From: Lactobacillus sp. ESL0701
GTDB taxonomy: Bacteria > Bacillota > Bacilli > Lactobacillales > Lactobacillaceae
Direction: 5' to 3'
Assembly (NCBI RefSeq): GCF_029433445.1
Contig: NZ_JAQTIC010000004.1
Location: 62,001-126,000, forward strand
DNA length: 64,000 nt
The notes beneath the pieces were generated by a model that made no database searches, was not told the origin of the DNA, and worked only from the letters and a program-made list of their open reading frames with translations. The first letter of the stretch is position 1. Each line of letters opens with the position of its first letter. The position numbers were made by a program, and so were the translations under genes. Below are positions 38,216 through 46,145 of this stretch, piece by piece.

Positions 38216-38267
38216 CAAAAAAATAGATCAAGATATTTCCAAAAGGAATTCTTGATCTATATTTTTG
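38216..38267. terminator. Bidirectional terminator between the flavin reductase and eno
   Basis: ATAGATCAAGA (38223-38233) pairs with TCTTGATCTAT (38250-38260), with an inner TTCC/GGAA stem. T runs are present on both strands, serving the two convergent genes. Confidence 0.85.
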
Positions 38268-38312
38268 TGTCTAAGAAATTAATTTTTCATAGACATTTTT
38301 AAACTATATATA

Positions 38313-39599
38313 CTAGTCTTCGTCGACATTGTCTGGGAAGAAGGCAAGACGCTCACCATCACCGAGTTCTTCTTCGATTTCAAGCAAACGGTTGTACTTT
38401 TCAACACGTTCTGAACGAGCTGGAGCACCAGTCTTCAATTGACCACCGTTAACGGCAACGGCAAAGTCAGCGATGAAGGTGTCGCCAGTTTCACCTGAAC
38501 GGTGAGAAATCATGGTGTTGTAACCATTCTTACGTGAAAGACGAATAGTTTCCAAAGTTTCAGTTACAGTACCAATTTGGTTCAACTTGATTAATGAAGC
38601 ATTACCAGCACCTTCCTTGATAGCCTTAGTTAAAAGCTTAGGGTTAGTACAAATAAAGTCATCCAAAACAATTTGAATTCTATCCTTGTGAGTTTCAGTA
38701 AACTTAATCATACCGTCAACGTCGTTTTCGTCGTATGGGTCTTCGATTGAGATTAATTCTGGGAATTCACCAAGCAACTTGTCGTAGTAATCTGACAATT
38801 CTTGATCGTCAAGAACTTTACCTTCAAAGTGGTACTTATTGTCTTCCTTATTGTAGAAGTATGAAGCAGCACAGTCACAAGCAATGGCAATATCTTCGCC
38901 TGGTTTGTAGCCAGCCTTGATAATTGCTTCGTGCAAAGCCTTCAAAGCTTCTTCTGAACTCTTCATGTTAGGAGCAAAACCACCTTCGTCGCCGAGACCA
39001 GTTTCGTAACCCATGTCTTCAAGAACTTTCTTCAAAGTGTGGTAAGTGTTAACAATTTTTTCAAAACCATCACGGAATGAAGTCTTCTTAACTGGAGTAA
39101 TCATGAATTCTTGAACATCGATACCGTTATCAGCGTGTTCACCACCGTTAATAACGTTATGGAAAGTTTGTGGCATTTCAAGATCAGTTCCGCCAAGGTA
39201 TCTGTAAAGTGGTTGGTGACTATCTTTGGCAGCAGCAGCGGCAGTAGCCATTGAGACACCCAAGATAGCATTAGCACCAAGTTTAGCCTTGTTTGGAGTA
39301 CCATCTAATTCGATCATAACGCGATCAATGTTTGCTTGGTCGTGAGGATCTAAGCCCTTTAAGGCCTTAGCAATTTTAGTGTTAACATTGTTGACAGCCT
39401 TAGAAACACCTTTACCGCCAACACGCTTACCACCGTCACGCAATTCAACGGCTTCGTTTTCACCAGTTGAAGCACCTGATGGAACTTCAGCCTTGCCTAC
39501 GATACCATTTGAAAGGGTAACAAAAGCCTCAACAGTTGGGTTACCACGTGAATCATAGATTTCCAGTGCATGAACATTTTCAATGACTGATTTTAACAT
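38313..39599 (-). CDS. eno: Enolase
   Basis: Enolase converts 2-phosphoglycerate to phosphoenolpyruvate in glycolysis. The 428-aa protein has YDSRGNPTVEA, PSGASTGENEA, the metal and catalytic motifs GDEGGFAPN, SIEDPYDENDVDG and LIKLNQIGTVTET, and SHRSGETGDTFIAD. Length is normal. The start follows AGGAGGT on the minus strand. Codon use is very biased, as expected for a highly expressed gene. It is a single-gene unit with its own promoter and cre site. Confidence 0.98.
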   Translation of the reverse strand: MLKSVIENVHALEIYDSRGNPTVEAFVTLSNGIVGKAEVPSGASTGENEAVELRDGGKRVGGKGVSKAVNNVNTKIAKALKGLDPHDQANIDRVMIELDGTPNKAKLGANAILGVSMATAAAAAKDSHQPLYRYLGGTDLEMPQTFHNVINGGEHADNGIDVQEFMITPVKKTSFRDGFEKIVNTYHTLKKVLEDMGYETGLGDEGGFAPNMKSSEEALKALHEAIIKAGYKPGEDIAIACDCAASYFYNKEDNKYHFEGKVLDDQELSDYYDKLLGEFPELISIEDPYDENDVDGMIKFTETHKDRIQIVLDDFICTNPKLLTKAIKEGAGNASLIKLNQIGTVTETLETIRLSRKNGYNTMISHRSGETGDTFIADFAVAVNGGQLKTGAPARSERVEKYNRLLEIEEELGDGERLAFFPDNVDED

Positions 39600-39653
39600 C
39601 TAAAAACCTCCTAAATAATAAATGTTGTACAACTTTTGTGTACATACATTAAT

Positions 39654-39669
39654 TGGAGCGAGGGCTCCA
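39654..39669 (-). other. Short hairpin in the eno leader
   Basis: TGGAGC and GCTCCA flank a 4-base loop inside the untranslated leader of eno; a 10-bp palindrome GTTGTACAAC (39624-39633) lies nearer the start. Either may stabilise the mRNA. Confidence 0.5.
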
Positions 39670-39683
39670 TATCTACATGACAA

Positions 39684-39712
39684 ATTTTAGCCTAAGTTTG
39701 TGATTCTGTAAA
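39684..39712 (-). promoter_or_regulatory. Promoter of eno
   Basis: On the minus strand TTTACA (39707-39712) and TAAAAT (39684-39689) are spaced by exactly 17 bases, about 85 bases before the ATG. Confidence 0.8.
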
Positions 39713-39716
39713 CATT

Positions 39717-39730
39717 TGAAAGCGATTTCT
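39717..39730. promoter_or_regulatory. cre site upstream of the eno promoter
   Basis: TGAAAGCGATTTCT matches the cre consensus at 13 of 14 positions. It ends 4 bases upstream of the eno -35 box, the position where CcpA usually activates, and also lies in the region before the divergent degV gene. Confidence 0.6.
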
Positions 39731-39836
39731 TGGATTAAAAATTTTTCATCGCTTTTTTGGCAATTTTGCTTTATTATTTATCTATACAATTTAATTCATA
39801 AATGATTTTGTATTTAATTAAGGATGTATCAAATAA

Positions 39837-40667
39837 ATGGAAGAAGTAAAATTAATAATTGATTCTAGCGCTAATGAAAATACTGATCAAACACTTCAGG
39901 TAGTGCCGCTAACAATGACCATTGCTGGTCAGGATTTTGTTGATAACGAGCAACTTGATGTCGATCAGTTAATCACTGAGATGGCGAAGAACACAGAAGC
40001 AGGTAAGACATCTTGTCCCAGCATTAATGAATGGCTTGAAGCATTAGAGGGCAGCAAGCGAGCAATCTTAATGACAATTACTAGCGGCCTTAGTGGGAGC
40101 TTTTCTTCGGCATTTCAAGCAAAAGAAATGTATGAAAAGAAGTATCCTGACAGTCATGTAATTGTTGTCGATACACGTTCTGCTGGTCCAGAAATGTCGG
40201 TTATTTTAAATAAAATTAAGAAAATGGTTACGGGTAAATCGCGGTTTGTTGATTTAGAGCAAAAAATTCACGATTACAAAACACATACCCATTTGTTATT
40301 CATTTTGCAATCATTGCATAATTTATCTCTTAATGGTCGGGTTAGTCCTGCTGTTGCCAAAGTTGCGCATATGTTAAAGATTGACCTCGTTGGTACTGCC
40401 AGTGATGAGGGTAAATTAGAGCCACTGGCAAAAGTTCGGGGGATGAAGCGGGCTTTAAAAGAAGTTATTAAGCGGATGACTGATATGAAATATCAGGGCG
40501 GTCAAGTTATTATTGACCACTGCAAGAATGAAAAGGACGCTAAAACACTTAAAGAAAAAATTATGGAGCTGTACCCACAAGCCCAAGTAATTATTCGCTC
40601 AATGAAAGGTCTATGTACCTTTTACGCTGAAGAGGGCGGATTAATGATTGGCTTTGAAGATTTATAA
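39837..40667 (+). CDS. DegV family fatty-acid-binding protein
   Basis: A 276-aa DegV-fold protein; FakB-type members bind a fatty acid and present it to the kinase FakA. It shows IIDSSANE at the start, KTSCPSINEW, ITSGLSGSFSSAFQA (the acyl-head-group binding Ser-rich loop) and VVDTRSAGPEMSVI. The ATG follows AGGATG. The gene stands alone, divergent from eno and convergent with a PAP2 phosphatase, ending in a shared terminator. The precise ligand is unknown. Confidence 0.92.
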   Translation: MEEVKLIIDSSANENTDQTLQVVPLTMTIAGQDFVDNEQLDVDQLITEMAKNTEAGKTSCPSINEWLEALEGSKRAILMTITSGLSGSFSSAFQAKEMYEKKYPDSHVIVVDTRSAGPEMSVILNKIKKMVTGKSRFVDLEQKIHDYKTHTHLLFILQSLHNLSLNGRVSPAVAKVAHMLKIDLVGTASDEGKLEPLAKVRGMKRALKEVIKRMTDMKYQGGQVIIDHCKNEKDAKTLKEKIMELYPQAQVIIRSMKGLCTFYAEEGGLMIGFEDL

Positions 40668-40672
40668 AGTAA

Positions 40673-40707
40673 AAAAAGACAAGTTTCGGTTTGAAACTTG
40701 TCTTTTT
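40673..40707. terminator. Bidirectional terminator between degV and the PAP2 gene
   Basis: AAAAAGACAAGTTTC and GAAACTTGTCTTTTT form a 15-bp perfect stem around a 5-base loop. Confidence 0.92.
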
Positions 40708-41287
40708 AAATGATAGCCAATAGTATCTGCTGTGAAATTGTAAAACAGAATATTGCTAAGCTAGCTGCCCCAATAATGTCAGAAGGATAATGTGCCCTAA
40801 GGCTTAAACGCGAAATAACAACCATTAACCAGATTATGCCTAGAGCGATGATTAGCCAGTTAGTGAGTTCATTGCCGAAAACCTGCAAGATAATTAATAC
40901 CATACAGGTTGCTCCTAAAACATGACCACTGGGAAAACTGTAACCATCTTCTAGATCAGAATGCTCGATTGGTCGTTTGCGGTGTACCCATCGCTTTAAC
41001 AAGATGCCAGCAATATCAGTAAAGCCCAACGTAGCAATTACCCAAAGGGCAGTGATATTTCGTTCTTCATTAATGAGAAAACTGGCAAGTAAAATGTCCC
41101 AGACGACCATTAATTTGGGATCATTGATAAAAGCAATTATTTGCCAGCTGAAGCCATCATGATTTCTGACTAACTTATGGTGCAGCCAGTGATCAAAGAG
41201 GTTAAAGCGACGTGAATTGCGAATATTAACAATGAGAATTAGCAGAATAAAAGCGGACAACGCCGCCAGCCAAATACTTGTTTGCAT
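40706..41287 (-). CDS. PAP2-family membrane phosphatase
   Basis: A membrane-embedded lipid phosphatase of about 193 aa with five or six helices. The three PAP2 signature blocks are present: KRWVHRKRP, then PSGHV, then SRLSLRAHYPSD. It may act on undecaprenyl pyrophosphate or phosphatidylglycerophosphate. I place the start at ATG 41287 (MQTSIWLAAL); a GTG four codons earlier has no room for a ribosome-binding site. It is convergent with degV. Confidence 0.9.
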   Translation of the reverse strand: MQTSIWLAALSAFILLILIVNIRNSRRFNLFDHWLHHKLVRNHDGFSWQIIAFINDPKLMVVWDILLASFLINEERNITALWVIATLGFTDIAGILLKRWVHRKRPIEHSDLEDGYSFPSGHVLGATCMVLIILQVFGNELTNWLIIALGIIWLMVVISRLSLRAHYPSDIIGAASLAIFCFTISQQILLAII

Positions 41288-41299
41288 ATGTAAAATCAC

Positions 41300-41535
41300 T
41301 ACCTAGAAATACTTACTTAAAGTTATTTTAACAGGATTTTTAGACCGGCATGTACCGTTTAAAACTGGTCTTGAGCAAAACTTAAGAAATCAAGGCTTCT
41401 TGTAACTATTTTGTAATAATGGAAGATTATGTTTTAGCAGTAAAAACTAATTTTAATTTCTAATATTCGACTGAATTGCATTTTACACAATAAGCAAATA
41501 AGGCGTAAGCTGGGCTTACAAGGTGGCGACATAAA
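41300..41535. other. Intergenic region before the broken toxin-antitoxin locus
   Basis: AT-rich. It contains GTAAGC-TGG-GCTTAC (41505-41519), a perfect hairpin or operator just before the antitoxin ribosome-binding site, and an imperfect AGACCGG/CTGGTCT repeat near 41340-41376. No gene is seen. Confidence 0.5.
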
Positions 41536-41679
41536 TTGATTATTAAAAAAATGCCAACAGCATTAGAGTGGGCTGATTTGATTAAAGGTATTCCCACCGA
41601 AAAAGTTGATATAGATAAAAAAGGACACTACGATGCGAAAAAATCACCTGACTTTCATGATTGGATGATTAATGGCTAA
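41536..41679 (+). CDS. Small antitoxin-like protein (47 aa)
   Basis: TTG 41536, 9 bases after AGGTGG, opens a 47-codon frame: MIIKKMPTALEWADLIKG, ending in GHYDAKKSPDFHDWMING. The ending and the position directly before a PemK/MazF-type reading frame (TAAATG junction) suggest the cognate antitoxin. It lacks a recognisable DNA-binding domain. An upstream palindrome (41505-41519) could be its operator. The family link is from my recollection of similar lactobacillus loci and needs a search to confirm. Confidence 0.6.
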   Translation: MIIKKMPTALEWADLIKGIPTEKVDIDKKGHYDAKKSPDFHDWMING

Positions 41680-41929
41680 ATGCAGCCGAGGGAGTTATAC
41701 ATTGCTAATGTACCTTTTGGTGAGCATATTAGCAGTAAAGTTGCTACCAGCATTGGTATTAGTTGTTAAGCAAAAATATGTAACAGTGTTTAAAATTACT
41801 AGCCAGTACGAAAACAAGTCAGATAAGATTAAGAAATTATATTATCCGATTAAGTTGTGGCAAGAAGCAAGACTTAAAAAGCAATCTTACGTTGATATTC
41901 ATAAGAATACAGGTTTATATAGATACTAG
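41680..41929 (+). pseudogene. PemK/MazF-family toxin, frameshifted
   Basis: ATG 41680 overlaps the antitoxin stop (TAAATG) and begins MQPRELYIANVPFGEHISSK, the usual PemK/MazF opening. This frame stops at TAA 41767. The expected continuation, PALVLVVKQKYVTVFKITSQ through KKLYYPIKLWQEARLKKQSY to NTGLYRY, lies in the next frame to 41929. One inserted base in the segment 41741-41749, where families usually read KVRPALV, explains the break. The toxin is therefore probably inactive. Confidence 0.75.
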
Positions 41930-42066
41930 TCATGTTGGAATTGAAACGTTACTGCCAAGCAAATATAATAATTATTAATCATGTCTGCTTATGATTTTGG
42001 CGTGTGTCATCACTACTCATTTTTAAGTATTCTTCACTGCCATTGTGCTTTTGTATATAGGCTTTT

Positions 42067-42945
42067 TTATTCTTCATAATCTTCAGTTAAATTATCGTTT
42101 AAAATTCTTTTCAAATAAATATTGAATTTAGTAGCGTCTGAAAATCCTGTTAGCAAAATGCGTTTGCCAGATTGGCGAAATAGTTCCGTTCCGTCACTAT
42201 AAGGGTTAACACTTACTATTCCTGATAAGACCAATGCTTTGGTTCCTTGGTTATTAACTAAAAAAATTCTCTTATTAGTGAGATATAGGGCACCATTGAA
42301 AATAGGAGTAATTTCGCTATACTTTTCAGTTCTAGCTGAAATTGAACCTAAACGATAATTTAATCCTTTAGCAATATGGACTGTTGCAGTAGGACCACCA
42401 TAATTAATACGTCTAGAATGAATGCGATCTTCACTCCAAATGATTATTTCATCTATTGATAAATAGCAAAATTCATTTTTTCGTAAAATTAGTCCATTAA
42501 CTTTACAAGCGTACTGCGTTAAATCCTCATTTTGCCAAATCATGATATTACGCTGACGCTCTTCTTCCGCTTGTTGTTGTTGGATTCTTAATTCTTCAGC
42601 CTTTTTAGCTTTTTCGATTCGCTTCTGCTCTCTTTTTTCTTTAATTTTATCCAAAAACCCTACTTTAACTTTTGTCTGTTCTATTTGTTGAGTTTGTCTA
42701 TTCTCATCTGTAATATTTTTGTCTGTTTTGGATATATCTTGTGCTGGAGTAGCAGTATCAATTTTAGCATTTGTAGATACTTTTTTATTTGTATTTCCAA
42801 TAATAAGCAAAGCAATGCAAATACAAATAACAAATTTCTCCCAGATGCTTGTTGAAGCATCAAATAGTACATTCAAGCAAGAAAAAATTAATAACCAAAT
42901 CCAGAATCTTTTATACCACGGTTTTGTTTCTTTTTTATGTTTCAT
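42067..42945 (-). CDS. Unknown membrane-anchored protein with coiled coil and PH/GRAM-like domain
   Basis: I do not recognise a named family. The 292-aa protein has two hydrophobic segments at residues about 14-30 and 35-50, a Thr/Lys-rich linker, a charged coiled coil (about 95-135, EKREQKRIEKAKKAEELRIQ) and a C-terminal beta-rich domain. That domain contains GALYLTNKRIFLVNNQ, the strand pair typical of bacterial PH or GRAM-like domains. It may sense or tether at the membrane's inner face. It is the distal gene of a minus-strand cluster whose members share the N-terminal WYKKTW/WYKRFW membrane lead-in. Confidence 0.75.
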   Translation of the reverse strand: MKHKKETKPWYKRFWIWLLIFSCLNVLFDASTSIWEKFVICICIALLIIGNTNKKVSTNAKIDTATPAQDISKTDKNITDENRQTQQIEQTKVKVGFLDKIKEKREQKRIEKAKKAEELRIQQQQAEEERQRNIMIWQNEDLTQYACKVNGLILRKNEFCYLSIDEIIIWSEDRIHSRRINYGGPTATVHIAKGLNYRLGSISARTEKYSEITPIFNGALYLTNKRIFLVNNQGTKALVLSGIVSVNPYSDGTELFRQSGKRILLTGFSDATKFNIYLKRILNDNLTEDYEE

Positions 42946-42973
42946 TTTTACTTCTCTTTTTGTAAATTAACTA

Positions 42974-43654
42974 TTATGGAGTATCATTATTAATTCGGCA
43001 CTGTGTGTAGCCTTGTGATTTAGCTTCTGCAAGGGTCATTTTTATAATACTATCAGCATTTTTTAAGCCCCAGCAATTTGGATTAAAGTGATATCTTTTA
43101 CCATGATCTGGGGCTACAAAAACATAACCTTCTTGAGGCTCTAGATTACTTTTCTCTTGTTTATCTTGATCTGAAGTAATTTGTTGATTATTATTGCTAA
43201 GATTATCACTGGTTTTGTGTCGTTTACGGTGAGTAAGGTTAGTTACCACATGAGTAGACATTTTTTTAACATGTCTATATTTTTTAATTTCGCTATGCTT
43301 TTTAGTTTTCTTTGTTGGAACCTTCTTTTGTTTGTGTATTTTAGTAGAATGTGTAGATTGAGTATCACTGCTAGAGTTATTTGGCATCATATTACTACTA
43401 ATAGATAAGAGAACAAACCCAATAACAAATGTGATTATTGAAGTTTTAAGCTTCCTCTTTTTGATTAATGAATAGAAGAAATAACCAGTGCTACCAATTA
43501 CTGTAATGACTCCAAAAAGAAATAAGAACATATTGGTGCCAAAAATATTACTGCCTAACATAAAAATTAAAACTAGGATGATTAACCTTTGGCCCCAAGT
43601 TTTTTTATACCAGGGTAAAGTATTGGCATTACTATCGTTATCATTTTCACTCAT
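42974..43654 (-). CDS. Unknown membrane protein with Ada-like zinc-binding C-terminus
   Basis: A 226-aa protein of unknown role. It has an N-terminal PWYKKTWGQR lead-in, two or three hydrophobic segments (residues about 25-90), a long basic Lys/His/Thr linker, and a C-terminal domain VAPDHGKRYHFNPNCWG through MTLAEAKSQGYTQC. That motif is the small Cys/His metal-binding module seen at the end of many secreted or membrane proteins. A strong AGGAGG site precedes the ATG. It lies 28 bases upstream of the PH-like gene and shares its lead-in. Confidence 0.75.
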   Translation of the reverse strand: MSENDNDSNANTLPWYKKTWGQRLIILVLIFMLGSNIFGTNMFLFLFGVITVIGSTGYFFYSLIKKRKLKTSIITFVIGFVLLSISSNMMPNNSSSDTQSTHSTKIHKQKKVPTKKTKKHSEIKKYRHVKKMSTHVVTNLTHRKRHKTSDNLSNNNQQITSDQDKQEKSNLEPQEGYVFVAPDHGKRYHFNPNCWGLKNADSIIKMTLAEAKSQGYTQCRINNDTP

Positions 43655-43666
43655 GTTTTAAACCTC

Positions 43667-43864
43667 CTAAGAGTATGATAAAAAATTGTTTAAAGAAAAA
43701 AGATGAAAAAAAGCTACAAGCCTAGAATTTTGCTTGAAAATTAATCTAGGAGTTATAGCTTTATAGATTACTGCTAAAAAGCAACCAAGAACAAGTGGAA
43801 AAAACGAATTCCCTATTTGTTTATATTCAAAAATAATTATAATTAGTGACAGAAAATAAAGCAA
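43667..43864 (-). CDS. Possible small membrane protein (65 aa)
   Basis: A TTG-initiated frame with two hydrophobic stretches (LSLIIIIFEY; FFPLVLGCFLAVIYKAI). No ribosome-binding site is visible. The frame ends at the AGGAGG site of the next gene. It may be a fragment of a larger lost membrane gene. I give it low weight. Confidence 0.3.
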   Translation of the reverse strand: MLYFLSLIIIIFEYKQIGNSFFPLVLGCFLAVIYKAITPRLIFKQNSRLVAFFHLFSLNNFLSYS

Positions 43865-43946
43865 TGAAAATTCGGAAATATCATGAACAGTTAGTATTAA
43901 TGAAAATATCTATGATTTTGATAGTAGAAGTAATAAAATTGAGTAG

Positions 43947-43982
43947 AAAAAAGACAATTCATTATTATGAATTGTCTTTTTT
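43947..43982. terminator. Bidirectional terminator downstream of tRNA-Ser
   Basis: AAAAAAGACAATTCAT and ATGAATTGTCTTTTTT form a 16-bp perfect stem with a 4-base loop. It lies 38 bases past the 3' end of the minus-strand tRNA gene. Confidence 0.9.
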
Positions 43983-44020
43983 AATTTATAGTATAAAAGC
44001 TAACATAATTTTACATTTAA

Positions 44021-44109
44021 GGAGAGTACAGGATTTGAACCTGCGCGCCAAGGAAAAACTTGGTTCGCCGGATTTCGAGTCCGGTGCATTACCACTCTGC
44101 CAACTCTCC
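44021..44109 (-). tRNA. tRNA-Ser (anticodon CGA)
   Basis: On the minus strand the 89-base cloverleaf has acceptor arms GGAGAGT/ACTCTCC, a D arm, the anticodon arm CCGGA-CTCGAAA-TCCGG with anticodon CGA, a long class II variable arm (CCAAG/CTTGG), and the T loop GGTTCAAATCC. It reads UCG codons. CCA is not encoded, and the base after the acceptor stem is T. Confidence 0.96.
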
Positions 44110-44280
44110 GCAACAAAGGATATTATACCTTATTAGTCGTATTTTTCCAAATTAATTTTGTAAATTTTTATTTTGGGGTCATTTTTTTGGAGGGGATCCT
44201 GGACTCTCCTTGTAACATTCTTGAAAATCTGTGGTGACATCTTGCAAGCATTTTTATCATTGAAAAATTTTATTTTAATG

Positions 44281-44313
44281 AAAACACATGTTATGATAGA
44301 CAACATGTGTTTT
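44281..44313 (+). promoter_or_regulatory. Inverted repeat over the pnuC promoter (operator or leader hairpin)
   Basis: AAAACACATGTT (44281-44292) and AACATGTGTTTT (44302-44313) are perfectly complementary around 9 bases that contain the TATGAT -10 box (44292-44297). This fits a repressor operator, perhaps for a niacin-responsive NiaR-type regulator. It also has the T run of a terminator, so the reading is uncertain. Confidence 0.55.
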
Positions 44314-44349
44314 TACTAAATATCGTATTTTATGTAAGGAGTAGAAATA

Positions 44350-45063
44350 ATGAAAATACAGCCAAATACTGATGTCTTCAGACCTAAATGGTATGTCGAG
44401 CAAATGCGTGGTTGGAGTTTTAAGACGTATATGCTGTTAATGCTGGGAATTGGCGTGATTATTGGTACAACAGTTAGTTCGCCGATAAATACCATTTCAC
44501 TGGTTACAATGGTTGCGGCAATCATGGGCTTTACCTGTACATTGGCAATTACCAACGCCAAACCGTTAAATGGCGTCTTAGGATTGTTATCGGCATTAAT
44601 TTACATTGTCGTGGCAATTAACGCCCGCAATTATGCCGATGTTGTCTTGCAGGCTTCATATATCGTCTTGCTAGATTTGCCGGTTTTATTATTACCTGCA
44701 TGGGCTAAAGACGCTGAAAAGCATATTCACGGATTAAATGCATCTAAATGGCTGTTAACACTGATTTTCTTTGCCGTTGTTACTGCTGCCTTGTATTTTA
44801 TGGATACGAAAATTTTCATCAGTCCACGGCCATGGATTGATGCTTTTGCTGGATCAATTGGCGTAACTGGATCATTATTATGTACCTTGCGTTTTCGTGA
44901 GCAGTACTACTTTTGGACGGTTCAAGGAATTATGTCAATTATCTTGTGGGGGGTAACTGCCTTTCAAGGTGATGCTAATCTGACGCTATTTATTACGTAT
45001 ATTCTATACATGAGTAACGACCTGCTTGCGTTTACTGATAGGAATACGCACTGGTTCCATTAA
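44350..45063 (+). CDS. pnuC: Nicotinamide riboside transporter PnuC
   Basis: A 237-aa membrane protein with about seven helices that imports nicotinamide riboside for NAD synthesis. It carries the PnuC features WSFKTYMLLMLGIG, FTCTLAITNAKPLNGVLGL, SIGVTGSLLCTLRFREQYYF and ILYMSNDLLAF. AAGGAGTAG precedes the ATG. The gene has its own operator-like leader and a strong terminator, so NAD-dependent control is plausible. Confidence 0.93.
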   Translation: MKIQPNTDVFRPKWYVEQMRGWSFKTYMLLMLGIGVIIGTTVSSPINTISLVTMVAAIMGFTCTLAITNAKPLNGVLGLLSALIYIVVAINARNYADVVLQASYIVLLDLPVLLLPAWAKDAEKHIHGLNASKWLLTLIFFAVVTAALYFMDTKIFISPRPWIDAFAGSIGVTGSLLCTLRFREQYYFWTVQGIMSIILWGVTAFQGDANLTLFITYILYMSNDLLAFTDRNTHWFH

Positions 45064-45077
45064 TATTAATAAACTAA

Positions 45078-45118
45078 AAAAGGTGAAATTCTTCAATAAT
45101 TGAAGAACTTCACCTTTT
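45078..45118. terminator. Bidirectional terminator between pnuC and the TipAS gene
   Basis: A 19-bp stem with one A:C mismatch (AAAAGGTGAA arm and TTCACCTTTT arm) and a 3-base loop; its end overlaps the stop codon of the minus-strand gene. Confidence 0.9.
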
Positions 45119-45428
45119 ATTTTGCTAAATGCTCTTTAACAACTTTGACTAAAATTGCGGTTGCGCCTTTGCCAGCCTTATCATCGTAGTATGACTTGTA
45201 ACGACTTTCTTTTTCGTAATTGTCAACTAATGCTAAGTGCATCTCAGGTGAATAATTAGGCATAATAATTTGCAGCCATGACTTATGATTTGCAAAAATA
45301 TCATCGCTTAATTCTGCTTCTTTAGCAGGATCTTTAACGACAGCTTGTAAATCACGCACAAGGTTAGCTTCAGTTACTTTCATTTTATTAAAATTTTCAA
45401 CCGTTTTTTGATCGTCTTTTTTGGTCAT
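45117..45428 (-). CDS. Solitary TipAS-type antibiotic-recognition domain protein
   Basis: A 103-aa protein matching the globin-like TipAS domain found at the C-terminus of TipA/MtaN-type MerR regulators, which captures thiopeptides and other ligands. Diagnostic segments are FANHKSWLQIIMPNYSPEMH, then LALVDNYEKESRYKSYYDDK, then GATAILVKVVKEHL. The DNA-binding MerR half is missing and no such gene is adjacent. It may work as a ligand-sequestering protein. It starts with ATG after GAGGAG. Confidence 0.8.
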   Translation of the reverse strand: MTKKDDQKTVENFNKMKVTEANLVRDLQAVVKDPAKEAELSDDIFANHKSWLQIIMPNYSPEMHLALVDNYEKESRYKSYYDDKAGKGATAILVKVVKEHLAK

Positions 45429-45629
45429 TACTGATACTCCTCAATCTAATTTTATCTTATTAACTATAGCATATTGCATGATAGAATGGTTGAATTAATT
45501 TTTAACCACTAATTTAAGCCCCGCAATTGTTTAAAATTAAGTTTAAGCAATTTACAAAATTGGTAAAGTTAAAGCATTAAGGAACAATTAAAGTAAACTG
45601 AGCCGTATAATAAAGTTAGAGGTGAATTA

Positions 45630-46145
45630 ATGATTACTTTTGTATGGGCAGAAGATCAAAAAGGTCAAATTGGTCTAAATGGGCATTTGCCGTGGCAGTT
45701 ACCTGGTGATATGAAACATTTTAAGGAATTAACAATTGGTCATCCAATAGTTATGGGGCGAAAAACTTTTACCAGTTTACCACGTTTGCTGCCGCAGCGT
45801 TTGCACATTGTATTGACTAAAGATGAACAATTAATTGCACAATATGCCGCAAACAAGCAGGTTGTGATGGTAAATTCACTTACTGAATTAAATAATTGGC
45901 TGACTGCTCATCAGCAAGAGCAAATCAGTGTAATTGGTGGCAATTCGGTTTTTTCGGCATTAAAAGATCGCGTTGACTGTCTTGAAAGAACAGTAATTGA
46001 TGCCACTTTTGCTGGTGATACGGTGATGACGGCTATTGATTATCAACAATTCAATTTAGTTAAGAGGGTAAGTCATGTCCCTAATCAACAAGATAAATAT
46101 CCTTATGCTTTTCTAACTTATTTGCGAAAGGAAGTTCAAAAATGA
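45630..46145 (+). CDS. folA: Dihydrofolate reductase
   Basis: DHFR reduces dihydrofolate to tetrahydrofolate with NADPH. The 171-aa protein has FVWAEDQKGQIGLNGHLPWQ, the substrate and cofactor elements DMKHFKELT, VMGRKTFTSLP, and ISVIGGNSVFSALKD. The catalytic acidic residue lies in GDMKHF. thyA is not next to it in this window. The ATG follows AGAGGTG. Its stop overlaps the next gene's start (ATGA). Confidence 0.95.
   Translation: MITFVWAEDQKGQIGLNGHLPWQLPGDMKHFKELTIGHPIVMGRKTFTSLPRLLPQRLHIVLTKDEQLIAQYAANKQVVMVNSLTELNNWLTAHQQEQISVIGGNSVFSALKDRVDCLERTVIDATFAGDTVMTAIDYQQFNLVKRVSHVPNQQDKYPYAFLTYLRKEVQK

Noticed and set aside
41672-41929. 85-aa protein beginning MAKCSRGSYT as an intact gene
   Set aside because: Its first 20 or so residues are out of frame with the PemK/MazF reading; the region is better explained as a frameshifted toxin.
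43846-44136. Plus-strand ORF of 96 aa
   Set aside because: It runs antisense across the tRNA-Ser gene and a terminator, and its product has no protein-like features.
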